Source of the DNA: Episyrphus balteatus
Lineage: Eukaryota > Arthropoda > Insecta > Diptera > Syrphidae
Assembly (NCBI RefSeq): GCF_945859705.1
Contig: NC_079137.1
Span: 75,848,277-75,912,276, forward strand
DNA: 64,000 bases
Direction of reading: 5' to 3'
Part shown: piece after piece, positions 1 to 12,704 of the stretch
Layout: each line of letters begins with the position of its first letter
Numbering within the stretch: the stretch's first letter is position 1
The notes under the pieces: model-generated
Database searches by the model: none
What the model was told of the DNA's origin: nothing
The model's input: only the letters and a program-made list of their open reading frames with translations
Program-made: the position numbers and the translations under genes

Positions 1-1944
1 AGTTGCCAAAACACCTTGTTTTGTTTGTAATAGTGTTTCCTTGAGAAATAATGAACTTACTCTTTTTCTAAAATTGTAACTTGTGTTATAACCCCTTTAG
101 CCCCTTCACCGGTTACTAACCTGAAACTCAAACAGAAAATGAAAAGTCAAAGGCCGTCTTACTATCCAGAATATATGTGTGTGCATTGTGTTGTGAATGG
201 AATGGAAAAAGCTATCAATCAATTATATCAGAAAATTGCTCGTCTTGTTACCTGATGAAATTAAAGTAACTTGTTCTTGCTTCGAAATGTTCCTTTTCTT
301 TGGTATATCAAGAAAGTAGAAATTTGAGAATTGTTCTACAAGTCATTTGATGTAATTGGAGTTATTTTTCACTCATTGTTCAAAATGGATTTGTTTTGTT
401 TGTTTGCAAATTAAAACGAAGAAAAGGAAACGTGGGGAATACTAAAAGCAAGTTAAACGGATAAAACAATTTTATATTTAATCCTGGGATAAGAAAAATA
501 TTTTGGTGACATTTTTTTCGGAATGGCTTTGTTTTTCAGGTTTGTTAAAAAATAATTTTTGGCTGAAATTGAAATAATTCGTTATAATTGGATTTTGTTG
601 TCATCCTTGAAACTTTGCTTTTTTGCTACTCAAAGTATTAACTCACAATAAGAACTAAATTCTATTATATTAGCCAAAATGAAATAACTCACACTAAAAT
701 TGAGACTTTAATTCAATTTTATCAAACTTGCATTATTTTCTTGGAATTTAGCTTAAGCAAGGAGTTGATTTTAGAGCCCTTCAAATGATAAGCTCTGGCG
801 CCCCTTAGTTTAGCTATATCAATAAATACTAATAAAAAATAATTAAAACACTAAAACAATTGGAATTTGAATGTTTTCATCAACTTTTCTTAAACTATTT
901 GAGCACAGTAAATGTTTCAGACAAGGTTACGAAAAAAATGCTTGTGCATAAAAATAAATAGTTTCATTTTAAATCTTCAAAAACTAAAAAGGCTATTAAT
1001 AAAATTGCAAAACCTTAAACAAAAATGTCTACTATTTGAATTTTCGTTCTTTAAATAAAATTTAAAGACCATAAACCTGATAGCTATAAGCTTTTAAGAC
1101 AATAGCATCATTTCGTAAAACCTATAGCGCCTTTAAGCAATAATAATAATAATAATATCCAAACAAATGGGACTCTATATAGCAAAAGTTAAATAAGCAA
1201 TAAATTTTTTGCCATCCTATCAATACTCCTGTTTATGCAATCTATAAAGTGTCTAAAAATCTCCATCGAAGACAAATAAGCTAACATTTTTTTGTGTGTG
1301 TTACTTTTTATAAATCCATACAAGCTTACTCTCGAGGGATTTTCTTGTTTTTTTTTAAAGAGCACATTAATGTCAACTCGTAAACTTATTTTTTTTTTTG
1401 TGTAGCATTATTTTTTATAGGAAAACGATATTAATACACAGAGAAATTCTATTTTATTTTATTGTTTTATGGTTTGAATTTCTAACCTTGGCTTTATCTG
1501 TCAACGCTATTGGTGTGGTGTGGATAAAAAGTCCCTTTTTTGGAAATTCACACACAGATGGTGCAGAGAGAAATTTAAAATTTACATAATGCTAGATATT
1601 TATATCTATGTGATTCGAAACTAGGTCCTTACAGTATCTCTTTCTGTCCTCAACAATTTGTCAAATACGAAATCTATTGGTAATAAATTGTCTGTATTTG
1701 TTTTGTAGTCCTTCTGGGAAGTTACGTATACACCATAGTGAACCAAAAAGATTTTGGAGTATTGTTGAAAAGTTTTGGGTGTCAATTATTTTATATATGT
1801 AGGAATGTTAAGAAAGTGTTGATATGAAAAGGTTTTCAAAAACAATTTATGGAGGTTGAAGTATATTCACCTAGTTTTCCTGGTAATTTCATTTTCTTCC
1901 AGATTTAGGATAAATGCTTTTCTTAACATTGGATAAGTTTAGCT
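1..1944. other. AT-rich stretch, no gene recognised
   Basis: No splice-bounded open frame, RNA gene or terminal inverted repeat was recognised. The short open frames here are A/T-driven and have no recognisable domain. One recurring motif, a form of TACGTATACACCACAGTGACC, lies near 1725-1745 and recurs near 30145, 56475 (reverse) and 61520, so part of this stretch is probably old repeat DNA. Confidence 0.6.
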
Positions 1945-2825
1945 TAAAAAAAAAGTCATGTGTGCAAATCACACGTGGTAGAAGTGAAACCTTAAAAAAA
2001 AATTTCTTGCAAAAAAATCTACCTATTTTTTATTCTATCTCCTTTAAATACATGTTTTTTATATGACAAACTATATTAATTTTATATCATCTGAAAGCTT
2101 ATTGTTTCAGCTCGAAATATTTATATTGTCCATGTCTATACAACATCTACAAAATGAGCTTATTTTTTTCAAACCAAATCAATTTTCATCAAAAAAGCAA
2201 AAAAATCAACCTTTTTTCTCTTTTAACACCATTAAATATATATTTTTTTGAATGACAACCTATAGTAAATTTTATATCATCTGAAAGGTTATTTCACCTT
2301 TTATATGACGTATGAATCATATTTCTACCATGCCTAGAAAAATAATAAGAGTTTTTTAAAGCCAACTATGTCGAAATTTCAAGCTGAGATTACGGTACTT
2401 CCTACACTGGTCATCGTCAACAGATCTCCACAGGTGTTTTGAGGTATTTTTCAAGTTTTTCAATTTAAGATTGTGTAACTTGTAGAGCTTGTACAGTTAA
2501 TTGTGATATATCAAATGAAAGGTTATGTTATCAGCATGCGTATTAAAGTTAAATCAAATTTGTATGTGCACTAGATCAAAAGATATAACGTGTGTAGAAA
2601 AAGAACATCTTTTTACCGTTATCTTGGAATTTTGAATATGAAATCAATTGAAATTTTGTATATATAGTTTATTTAATTACCTATCTACAGTACAAATTTG
2701 ATTCATCTATCTATTAAAACAAAAAAGTTATAACAAGTTGAATGTTCGTGTCGCGTTTTCGTTTCATCTTGTTTCAAATCACTATGATACTAAAGAAGTT
2801 TTCACTTCAAAAAACATTTTCAACC
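1945..2825 (+). repeat. Dispersed repeat family R1, copy 1
   Basis: This stretch shares long segments with 7718-8300 plus 9276-9370 on the same strand, and with 52080-52400 and 62338-62830 on the opposite strand. One end carries a short palindrome (CATGTGTG, spacer, CACACGTG) followed by GTAGAAGTGAAACC. The other end carries a TAAAGAAGTTTTCACTTC block near 2790-2815. GAAGTGAAA therefore occurs in inverted orientation near both ends. Inside, a block around TTTATATCATCTGAAAG occurs twice, about 190 bp apart (near 2080 and 2268). No protein-coding capacity is seen. A terminal hairpin without clear long TIRs could fit a non-autonomous Helitron-like element, but no diagnostic end was proven. Confidence 0.75.
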
Positions 2826-3493
2826 GACTTTTTTAAATAGTCATTAAATTAAAGTTCACAGGAGCTGTATTCGAACTCTATTTTAAACAATGTTGTAGGT
2901 GCAAAATGTTGGATACATTTTTGTCATATTTTACATTTGGCTACTTTTGGGTAAACGAAATTAAGTAAGGGTCAGAATTTTTTTCTCAATAACCAAACCA
3001 TATTGTAGATTTTTTAATGAAAAAAACATGGATATCGTAAATCAATATGAAAAGAGATTGAACTACTCTTTCAGTGAGAAAGGGCATCAATACAAACTAT
3101 GTGCTTTTATAACAATTAAAAAATGTAAAGGGTGTGACCCTGTAAGAAAAAATGTATTTATAAAATATTTAAACTTTAAAAAAAAAATTAATATATTCAG
3201 TTTTCAAATATTTAATGACTATTTACACAATAAATATTTTGTTAGGGTCAGAAAACTTTGAAAACTTTAAAAATGTTAATTTTTCCCATCTTTTATTAAA
3301 AAATTCCTCTTGTTTTTAATTTTAAGATTGTGGTATATATAAAAATTAAGGTAATACGAAATTATTAAAGTAAAAAGTAGAATTATTTAAATACCATCAT
3401 TCAATTTCTTGAATGCGACAAAGATTTATCAAATTTTCAAATGAAATTCTCTTCTGGTAGGTACATACGAAAACTTAAGCAAATCCAGTAAAA
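2826..3493. other. No feature recognised
   Basis: A/T-rich sequence between two dispersed repeats. The open frame at 3028-3261 is lysine-, asparagine- and phenylalanine-rich, has no recognisable motif, and probably arose by chance. Confidence 0.5.
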
Positions 3494-4415
3494 ATAAAAC
3501 GATTGGATCGCACGAACTTGCTCTTAGCGCTTGCTTAAATTTTTAAGACTTTTTATATAGAAATTTGGGAAATGTAGGTACTATGTATATTGTATATACA
3601 TATGTAGGTGCAAAAAAAAAAAAAACAACCTAAAATTCGTAAAAAAAAAAAAAATAAAACAACATCTTTATTCAAATTGCCCTCCAAAACAAGTATGCAG
3701 TTTTTAAAGAAACTAATTTTTTATAAATAATTTTTTGAAAATAAAATTGGTATTCCATTTTGTAGAAATCACTCATCAAGATCTAAAAACAAAATTTCAA
3801 TAAATACAATGTCCCATTTTCGAAAATTTCATTTTTCAAAAAAAAATTTTCATATTTTCTAAAATCCAAAATAGTATTTTTTTCGAAATATTATTTTTGG
3901 CTTATATTTGTGTTATATGAGTGCTTCTCCAAAAAACGTTTCGTTGAAATCGAATAAGCCGTTTCGGAGAATTTCGGATTTAAAAAAAAAAACGGTTCTG
4001 GCAGGTAAGGTTAATAATGATTTTCAAAAAAAAAAATTTAACTAAAAGATAGACCTTGTCTTAAAACTTACATTAAAATTTTTAAAACAAAATCGTTAGA
4101 GCTGTTTTTGAGCAATTTCAACTTTACTAAAATCGGTATATGAAAAGTACCGTTATTTTTGGTAAAAAAAAAATGAATTCCAAAAACCCCTCTGCTGGAG
4201 AGTATCCAAAAAATGGTACATACCAAATACAAATCAATCGGTCCATCCATTTAGGCCGTAGCTCCTTATACAGACAGACAGACAGTCGGACTTTCGGGAC
4301 CCACTTTTTTGGCATTCTCCACCATCGTAATATCATGGAAAAATGTTATCTCAACTTTTTTTTTTTTGTACGAATGCAAAACTTGGTATTATAATACCTT
4401 TATCGCAAGTAAAAA
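3494..4415 (+). repeat. Dispersed repeat family R2, diverged copy 1
   Basis: It aligns by eye with 8305-9275 and 20899-21902. The shared start is a GATCGCACGAACTTGCTCTTA-like block. Shared interior blocks resemble AAAATCGTTAGAGC. A short CAGA microsatellite is followed by CCCACTTTTTTGGCATTCTC, and the end is TATCGCAAGTAAAAA. This copy is clearly more diverged than the other two, with only about three CAGA units (near 4271-4284). No coding capacity is evident; the open frames on either strand come from the repeat. Confidence 0.75.
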
Positions 4416-4507
4416 ATAAGCACGCCAGGAAGGTTGTGTAGGTACCAATTTTCTTTTATAATAAATATGTGATATGTAGCATGTAGGTACATTTTAATAA
4501 AAGTGTA

Positions 4508-4810
4508 AACACTTTCCTGTGCTGACCTCGAATCCAAAGGCAGCAAAATTCTATCACATCACGTTTTTTGAGATATTACCATGCCAAAACATCACAAGAA
4601 TAGTGTTTTTGGAAGTTCAAAATTCGATATCTCAAAAACTTTGCACGTTAGAGCCATTCTAATGCTTGATTTCAAATTGGTTCATTAATGCCTAAGATAT
4701 GGCCAATTATTTATAACTCTCTCTCTTCTTATATCTTTTTTTATAAACAATTGGTCATATCTCAGGCATTAATGAACCGAATTGAAAAATTCAAAGACTT
4801 TATTCTCTTG
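4508..4810. repeat. Degenerate palindromic element, family H (partial)
   Basis: It contains a GTGCTGACCTCGAATCC block and a following ATCACGTTTTTTGAGATATTACC block, both resembling the arms of the elements at 29341-29981, 38738-39365 and 49475-50040. The centre is palindromic: a segment near 4672-4706 around TTCATTAATGCCTAAGATAT is matched in reverse complement near 4746-4785. The outer ends and any target duplication could not be found, so this looks like an old, truncated copy. Confidence 0.5.
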
Positions 4811-7717
4811 CTAGACAATCAATTATAATATTTGCTCCTTTTGTTTATAAAATTTCAGGAATTTGCAAAAACTAATATTGCAGCTAGATTTCTCATCCCC
4901 AAAAACCTATAAAAACACTCCCATATTGCGTTGATCTTAAAATCTATACTCAAAGTGGGTATGACGTTTAAGCTGAGTAAGGGTAAAGTTTTTTTTTTTT
5001 TCAAATTAATTCGAAAATATGAGTCATATAGAAAAATTTATTAAGGTCAAAGATCAAAAATTGCCGAGTTATCCAATATTTTTTCTTAAATCCGAGATAG
5101 CGGCCGTGGCTCAAGCTCGATTTTCCCGTTTTAAGCTCCTAATGATCCCCTCTACCGTTCTATCAAAAAAAATTTCACGATTAAATTTTTTCCATTTCAG
5201 CTTAATTTTTTGTAGAGTCGAACTGCATCCTGAGAAAAGTTTAATCACAATAGAACAGAAAACAACATTTGACAGTTTCACGAATCTTGTCAAAATCAAA
5301 AGCAATTCCCTAAAAAACCTTTTTCAACTATTCTACACAGCAAAAATTCCTCAATAAACAGCACAAAATTGTTACTTTTTCCATTTTAAAATCCAGAACA
5401 ACTTTCGAATTCTTTCTTTTCATTCAGACATTTGTTTTTTTCCTACAATTTTTTTTTAGTTCTGTTTGTTATTGTGACATCTTTATGGCACATCTGTTGA
5501 CACATCCAATGGTTGGCTGAAGCTATAGAGCCAGCTCATCCAGCAATGAAATTTCAAATTCACTATGTACAGTACACAGTTCCATAAATTCCAACTGATC
5601 TTCGCATATATTTCGTCGTCCTTCTTGTGTTCATAAATATTTCATTCATTTATCGACACAACAACAGTTGGTGTAATAAATTTGTCTACTTCATTCATCA
5701 CACAGTTCTACATCCTCCTCACCAGGAGAGAGATAAGCTCGTAATTTTTTTGTCTGTTTTTTTTCTTGTCGTCCTAAAAGAATGATAGTGAATTGAATTT
5801 ATGTCGAAGAGTGCTTCGAAATGTTCATCATCCAACCCAATTCTGAACACAGAAGTAAAATTCTGTTCGTTAGCTTCAATCAGTGGAACAGAAAAATATG
5901 TACAAAACAACGAAAAAAAAAGTAAACAAACAAAATCAAATAAATTCATCAAAGTATATTTCTAATCGTTTGCAGCAAAAATGCCATAATACCATTACAC
6001 CTTACGTAACCTTTACTTTACTTTCTACGTACCGTTATCATCATCGTCGTTGTATACGTTGTCATTGTCGTTATCCTTGGGGCATTTTATTCCTCTGGAT
6101 AGGGGAGAAGGGGGCAAAAAATTCCACATAAACATCATCAAAAAGAGAAAGCTTTTTGCAGAGACAAACAAAACAAAATAAAAATACAAAAAAAAAAGAT
6201 AAACAACCAACTGGAGAAAGAAATATTATTAAAAGAAATGGCAAGCGACTCCTGAGGGTAAAAAATAATAAGAAAAACATAAAACATACGGAAGGCATTT
6301 CAAAGGAACCTCTTTTCTGGATATAGGATAGGAGAGAGATATGACGGTAGATGTGCTTGCGTTTGCTTTTATTAAAAATCGAAAAAAAATCTACGTTCTA
6401 TCTCTCTTCAAAAAGATAACTCTTGTCTTCCTAACCTCTCGTATGTGTGGGGAATTCTACTATTTTTGATTTATTTGACATACCTAAAGTTTGTGAGGTT
6501 AGGTGTGCTCTGCTCGCACATCATCCATTTTGGGAGCTTAGCAAAGGATAAAAGTTAAAAATCACAGATAACCTCCTGTTTGACAAGGATTAAACCAAAA
6601 AAAAAGTAGGTAGAATAAGTTAACATAAACAGTTTTTAAAAGAAGTTGAAGAAAGTTAACTTTTTTTCCAGAGAATTAAAGAGGGTTAAAGAGAGGAAAT
6701 TGGATATTCGGGTCAAGAGTTTAATGAAAGGTATTGAAAAAGGTCTCCAGACATAATGGCTTGGAAAACCTAAACCATATGTGAAGGCTAATCACAATAA
6801 CAAAAGTCAAAAGGGTTTATTTTGTCTCTCTCCAAAAGATGATTTAAAAAGGGAACACACACTTTTGTGTTTGATTTTATTCCATCCGGAGACTTTTAAA
6901 ATAGAATAAATTAAGGGTAGACGGTAGACGGTAGACGACTCTGATGCCTTTTTGATCAGGCAAAAGGCAACAACTAATGAAGACAAAAGAGTCTTTTGTC
7001 TGTGTGGAATTTATGTGAAGAGCATAGGTAAAGGCCTACACACGCAATTGAAGAAGAGACATACGGAAATTGTTTTGATTCCTTGAGGGTTTTGAGAAAA
7101 AAAAAAAAAAAAGATACGATAGATTAATGAAAGCTGATAATGGATTTTCGAGGAAATTTTGTATTTTCAAAGAAAATATGTGTGGATAGGGGAAGGAAGT
7201 TTCTATGGAAAATTTACATAAACGAAAACAGTCAATTACCGTCAGATAATTCGAATTCAAAGTGAATTAGTTTAAACGTCGTCATCTTTGTCAAAAATAT
7301 GTGTTGCTATAGGAATATCTCCGTATTTGGCAAGAGTGGCTGACAGTTTTTTTTTCCACATAAAAATTAGATGATTTTCCGCTTAAATTAAATAGATTTC
7401 TTTTAAATTCTCGCATTCAAGAAATTAAAAAGATTCGTCCACTTAATTTAAGACGGAGTCATATTAGCAAAAAACCATGCAAAAATCCGCTTAATTTTAT
7501 GTGCAATCCGCCTGTTTTAAGGTGGTCTTTTTTCTATGTAACTATTTAATTTCAAATTAAGTGAATTCAATGGGAGCTATTTTTGGGGAGAAAGAAAAAA
7601 AAAAGTGGACCTCAGTTTTGAAGCTTAAAAAAATTACATTTATGTTCTCCTTATTTGATTCAGCCTTGATTTTTCAATCGTCAGTTAGACAATAAGAAGA
7701 ACAAATGACAATATAAA
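4811..7717. other. Long stretch, no gene recognised
   Basis: No convincing exon, RNA gene or repeat end was found. The stretch 5460-6130 has more balanced composition than its surroundings, but its open frames (for example 5719-5952 on the minus strand and 5883-6131 on the plus strand) show no domain, no codon-use signal and no good splice sites. It may hold conserved noncoding sequence; nothing in the bases proves it. Confidence 0.45.
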
Positions 7718-8304
7718 AAAAAAATCATGTGTGCAATTCACACGTGGTAGAAGTGAAACCTTAAAAAATCATTTTTCTTGAAAAAAAATTACACAATTAA
7801 AAAGATCACAAATTTTCCTAAAGAACAAAGCCGTACTTAAATGTTTACAATCCGCAAAAAGTATAAAAATAATTTATTCAAAACAATCATTTTTCATGAA
7901 AAAAAAATTATTTTTTTGTTCTAACACCATTAAATCTATTTTTTTTATGACAACTTATAATAAATTTTATATCATCTGAAAGCTTATTATTTCATCTTTT
8001 ATATGACGCTTCAATCATATTTCAACGATGCCAACAAAAAAAGTAAGAATTTTTTAAAGCCAACCATGTAAAAATTTCAAACTGGAATTACACTGGTGCC
8101 TGGTCACCGGCAACAGTGTTTTGAGGTATTTTTTAAGTTTTTAAATTTAAGATTGTGTAACTTGCAGATCAAAAGATATAACGTGTTTAGAAAAAGAACA
8201 TCTTTTCACCGTTTTGAATATGAAATCAATTAAAACTTTTTACAATTATAGTTTATTCTATTACCTATCCACAGTATAAATTTCATTCATCTTTCTATTA
8301 AAAA

Positions 8305-9109
8305 TAAATTGCACGACTGGGGTCGCACGTACTTGCTCTTATGCTTAAAGTAACTATAATGTTAAAGCTTTTTATTCAAGAAATTTAAAATTTGATATTT
8401 TGAAGAAATTTCATAAGTAGTATAAAAAAATTAAATCTGTTTTTATAATTAATTAAACTCCGTTTTAAATTATCTTAAAAAAAAAACAAATATGCCATTT
8501 TATTTCTTGTATAAAAAGGTATTTTTAGAAAAAAATTTTCGAAAATTGTAGGAGCCGTTTTTTAAAAAAATAAATTTTTATGTATAAAAATTTTTTAACA
8601 TTTTTCAAAAAAAAAGTTGGTATGCCATTTTGAAGAAATAATTAATTTACACATAAAAACTAAATTTCAAAATTTTTCATTGATCCGTTTTCAAAAAATT
8701 GATTTTTCAAAAAAAAATTTTGAAATATTTTTTAAAAATCCAAAATTGCGTTTTTTGAAAATTTTCTAAATTTTTAAGATTGTCTTTACTTACACACGTT
8801 TGTATAAAAATTTTCATTTAAATCGGGTTAATGTTGTACGAGATATTCAGAAACGAAAAAAAACCGTTCTATGACAGGTACCGTTAATAACGGTACAAAA
8901 AATATTTTTTTTATTTAAAAAGTTGGCTCTTATGTGTAGTACTACACACAAAAATTTTAATCAAAATCGTTAGAGCCGTTTTTGAAAAAAATTAACTTTT
9001 CTATTTCCGTTATATGGCAGGTACCGTTAGTTTTGGTCATAAAAAAAAAATTTCAATTTCCCCTCTAGGGAATCACCAAAAACTGCTAACTACCAAGTTT
9101 GAAGAAAAA

Positions 9110-9152
<43 letters not shown>

Positions 9153-9275
9153 ATTGCCGGACCCACTTTTTTGGCATTCTCCATCATCGTAATGTCATGT
9201 AAAATTGTTATCTCGAGTTCGATTTTTTTTACGAATCCTAAACATGCCCTATAGTACCTATATCGCAAGTAAAAA
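8305..9275 (+). mobile_element. Dispersed repeat family R2, copy 2, nested in R1
   Basis: This roughly 970-bp element is nearly identical to 20899-21902 across its length. It starts with TAAATTGCACGACTGGGGTC and ends with CCTATATCGCAAGTAAAAA. A perfect CAGA microsatellite (9111-9152) lies near the right end, followed by a CCCACTTTTTTGGCATTCTC block. Compared with copy 3 it lacks about 35 bp just before the microsatellite. No transposase or RT is encoded; the open frames are repeats of Asp-Arg-Gln-Thr from the microsatellite. Precise ends inside another repeat argue for transposition, but the class is unknown. Confidence 0.75.
9111..9152 (+). repeat. CAGA microsatellite inside R2
   Basis: About ten perfect tandem CAGA units. 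Tracts sit at the same place in the other R2 copies (about 4271-4284 and 21738-21779) with different lengths. Confidence 0.95.
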
Positions 9276-9373
9276 AAGTTATAATCAATTGATTTTTCCT
9301 GTCACTTTCGTTTCATCGTGTTTCAAATCACTACGATACTAAAGAAGTTTTCACTTCAAAAACTTTTATTTCT

Positions 9374-9430
9374 AGGAATAAGCCTTAACTGGGGTTTATT
9401 TGGCTATTGATAAATTGACTCTAAAATAAA
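9374..9430 (+). repeat. Short repeat shared with 48617-48670
   Basis: Both places carry AGGAATAAGCCTTAACT followed by a similar GGTTTATTTGGCTATTGA and ATTGRCTCTAAA segment. No coding capacity is seen. It is probably a fragment of another dispersed family. Confidence 0.55.
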
Positions 9431-11329
9431 TTAAAATAAGCCACGGAAATAATTAGATATTGTCACAATTAGTGCACCAAGACTCTCTCGTTAAAGTCGT
9501 TTTTTACCAAAATAGTTTTTTATACATAAAAATGTTGAAATATTAGATTCAAATGTTATTTCAACATGATTATCTTTTAACATTTTTGACATAATTATGT
9601 ATGTTTATACTTTGAGAAAAGTATGAATTCTTAGACCACTCATTGCATTATTATCGAAAAATACATTCAGCTAATTTAAAAATTGAAACATTTACATAAT
9701 TTATTCACAAAATAACGACAATTCTGGACACTATTTCCCTCTTTCCTACCAAAAATAAAAAATTCAAAACAATCGATTTGATTCTCCACCAAAATGGCTT
9801 CCTTCCGATATAGAATGTTATAAAATTTTATTATAATGACAGCACACATCACAAGAAAAGATTAAAATCGTATATCGACCTTTCAGAATTTTTCAGAAGT
9901 CACAACACTATCACTCTCCTGAGTAAACGATAATTGGTTTCTTTTTTTTTTGCATTGAAAGACACAGACACAAAAAAAAAAAACAGATAACAGAAAATGG
10001 AAAACGGAAACGACCGGTAGTTCGCAATCTGCTATAGTTTCCGTTTTAACATGGAAACGAGTGACAGAAAAGAGCTTAAACAGACAAAAAAAAAAATAAA
10101 TATCAATTTCTTTTTTTCTTTTTGTTAAAAGAAAGAAAAATAAAGTGACAGCATTAAAGAAGCCAGGAAATAACTAGATAATCTCTTTGAAACAACATTT
10201 CTTCTTGATTCTCATCTTATAAACCATCAACTTTATTGAATGTGTTTTGATTTTCAATACGTTTCGCTGGAATGGTTTTTCTACTCTTATCAAACCATTA
10301 ACTTGTCATGTTCTACTTCATTTCGACACATAATCCTGGGATTCTGAATCCCAAACCATTATACTCCTGTCAATGGTTTTCAGCTATTTAATCTACCATT
10401 ACACGAGATTAGACCAATTATTTCATCTTTATTCACTGTCCTTTGAGCTTTCAAAGTTGATTTAGTAAAAAAGAAAGAAAAATATCACGAAAAAGAAAGA
10501 ACTTCTTATGTTTAAGGATATTAAATTGGAGGAAACAACTTTTTCTCAACATACAAAACATATATTTCATAACATGAAACTACTACAAATATTTCATGAG
10601 ACTCGGGATTTTGTGTGGGATTTCCAGGGATTTCGATTTCTTTGTTTCTTTTTCCTTTTTCTTTTATGGAAACATAACAAAAAAAAAAAAAAACAAAAAC
10701 AACAAAAAATCATTTACAAATTTGTGTAGGAAGATTCTCTACAAAAACCAAGGATTCGTCGAAGACGGTCGGTGGTGGTAGCCAGCAGGAAGAAAAAAAA
10801 AGAGGAAACACGGATTTCTCGTGGGAATTTATGAAATCACGCAGCATTTTGTTGATATTTCACGTAATCGACAAAATGGATTCAGGAACATCAAAATGCC
10901 ATTTGTAATGTTTGCTAAGAGAAAAATTGATAGATAACTAAGTATATGTACATAATATGTCTAATTGGAAAAGTGGGGGAGGGGGGAATTGTGTTGGAGT
11001 AAAATGTCAAAGGATTTTTTCGGAGAAAATTAAGTTTATATTGCAAACAATGTGTAGGTGTTTTTGATGGCTAAAGAAAAGTTGATATTTCATAATTTTT
11101 TTTTACAAAGAAAGCTGTTTTTAATTTGTCTTCTAATCAGTTTGTGGGTTGAATATTTTTGATGCAAAATGGCGTGGGTTAGAGTCACTTTGTTATTTTT
11201 AAATAATTCGATACCACATGCACGTGTGTTTTTGATGCGTGAATTTGTAGTTTGGGTTGAAGACTGCTGTTTAGCTCCCTTATATACTAAGGCTTTGTTT
11301 ATTTTTTCAACTTCTTAAATCTTTAAGAC
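9431..11329. other. No gene recognised
   Basis: A/T-rich sequence with several poly-A or poly-T tracts. The open frame near 10508-10729 is driven by an oligo-A stretch and has no recognisable domain. No element ends were found. Confidence 0.5.
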
Positions 11330-11800
11330 ACGAGAATTTGGCAAATTATTACCAAATTTTAAAAAATCTGACAAATCAATAAGTTTACTCGAAATATCAT
11401 AAATGATTCCGACAAGTCTGCAGACGACTGTATCAAACAAATGTTGAACCTGGAATATTAACGAAGGAATGCAAATCAACAGGTGAATTTGATAAATCAG
11501 TAGAAGAACCTGACAAATCAACAGGAGAAACTGTGAAATCAAGAAGAAAAGTTGGTTGAATCAACAACTTAACCTGGCCAATCAACAAGAGAGCCTGTTG
11601 AATCAACCATGGAATTTTGCAAATCAACAAGCCAAACTGCCAAATCAATAGGTGAAACTTGCTAAATAGCTGTCGAATATGACAAATCAATTGGCAAATA
11701 ATGCAAATCAACAGGCAATATTGTTAATTCATCAGGAAAAACTACAAAATCAACAAATGAATCCGACAAATCAAACTGCCTTACCAACAGGTGAACAAGG
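11330..11800. repeat. 21-22 bp degenerate minisatellite
   Basis: More than fifteen imperfect units read AAATCAACAGGTGAAACTG-like and repeat every 21 or 22 bases. On the minus strand some units translate as seven-residue repeats such as PVDLSGS and STDLSNS in an open frame (11433-11711). A period of 21 fits a multiple of a codon, so the array may derive from a repetitive coding segment. Unit divergence, 22-base units and the lack of flanking coding sequence make present-day coding unlikely. Confidence 0.8.
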
Positions 11801-11963
11801 TAAATGGACACATTTAGCGAATTAATAAAACAAAATCTGTTAAAAAGTTGAAGCCTGACATCTAAAAAAAATACTAGTTACAATTTTGTATAATAGAAAA
11901 CATTTTGAATGTCAATAAGCAGCTTTGTAAATAAATTTTGATGGCTGAACGTAATAAACACTA

Positions 11964-12233
11964 GCCCAAGGAACAAAAAAAATCGTGAATTTTGTAGTGT
12001 TTTTCGGAAAGCTGTATCTCAGTAAAAAATGATTGTATCACAAGAAAACAAAAGGCATGTGAAAGCTAAATTTGTTCTTGTTTTAGGATTTTAGTACAAA
12101 ATATTTTGTACTAAAATCGTTAAACAAGAAAAATGCACAGCTTTCATGCAATCATTTTTTAACTGAGATACCTACAGGCTATCGAAAACCACTAAAAAAA
12201 ATCACAAATTTTTGTTCCTCTAATTTTTTGGGC
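11964..12233. mobile_element. Palindromic MITE with TA flanks
   Basis: The 270-bp element is a near-palindrome. The left end GCCCAAGGAACAAAAA pairs with the right end TTTTTGTTCC...TTGGGC, with longer matching blocks inside (TCTCAGTAAAAAATGATTG against CAATCATTTTTTAACTGAGA). It is flanked by TA on both sides, as expected for Tc1/mariner-type insertion. It encodes no transposase. The TIR does not match a family I can name. Confidence 0.7.
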
Positions 12234-12704
12234 TAGATTATTACAAAAAATAAAAACAAAGCAAAAATAAAACATTTCTTTTGAAGATTTTAAAAAGGTA
12301 GACACTTCATATGAAGAGCTACAAAAGCCTCAAGCAGACATTTTGCAAAGTTTTATTAGCAAGCACAAACAATATCCGCAGTCATTCAAATTTAATAAAA
12401 CAAACTAACCTTAGTCTTACTGAATTTAGCTTGGACTTCTTTCAATGCTTTAAAACATCTTTGAAATGAGCTGTTAAAAAAGTTACAACTTCTGATAGAA
12501 AATTGCGTCTTAGAACATCTATAAAGAAGTCTTATAGAAGGCTTAGCAGGTGAGTCGTTAAAGAATGTTGAAGAGCTCAGCCTTACATAATTTGCTGAGT
12601 AAATTTGAATTACAAAAAAATTGAAGAGCTGGAAGTGGGTATTAAAAAAACTATTTTTACTTAAAAGCAATCCTCATTCTTGCTTGGACTTTCAGTCAGC
12701 TAAA

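Larger units (their letters stand above)
7718..9370 (+). repeat. Dispersed repeat family R1, copy 2, split by an R2 insertion
   Basis: The first part (7718-8304) matches copy 1 from the CATGTGTG palindrome through the CATCTTTCTATTAAAAA block. The remaining end (9276-9370) resumes with AAGTTATAA and the TAAAGAAGTTTTCACTTC block, as in copy 1. Between them lies a full R2 element. The join fits a single insertion in an A-rich site. This copy lacks a segment present in copy 1 (around CTGGTCATCGTCAACAGATC to the cytosine-rich middle). Confidence 0.75.

Noticed and set aside
5019..5357. 112-residue open frame on the plus strand
   Set aside because: No recognisable domain, no splice context, and an overlapping frame on the opposite strand; composition matches the background.
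9014..9202. Frame with Asp-Arg-Gln-Thr repeats
   Set aside because: Translation of the CAGA microsatellite in R2; not a gene.
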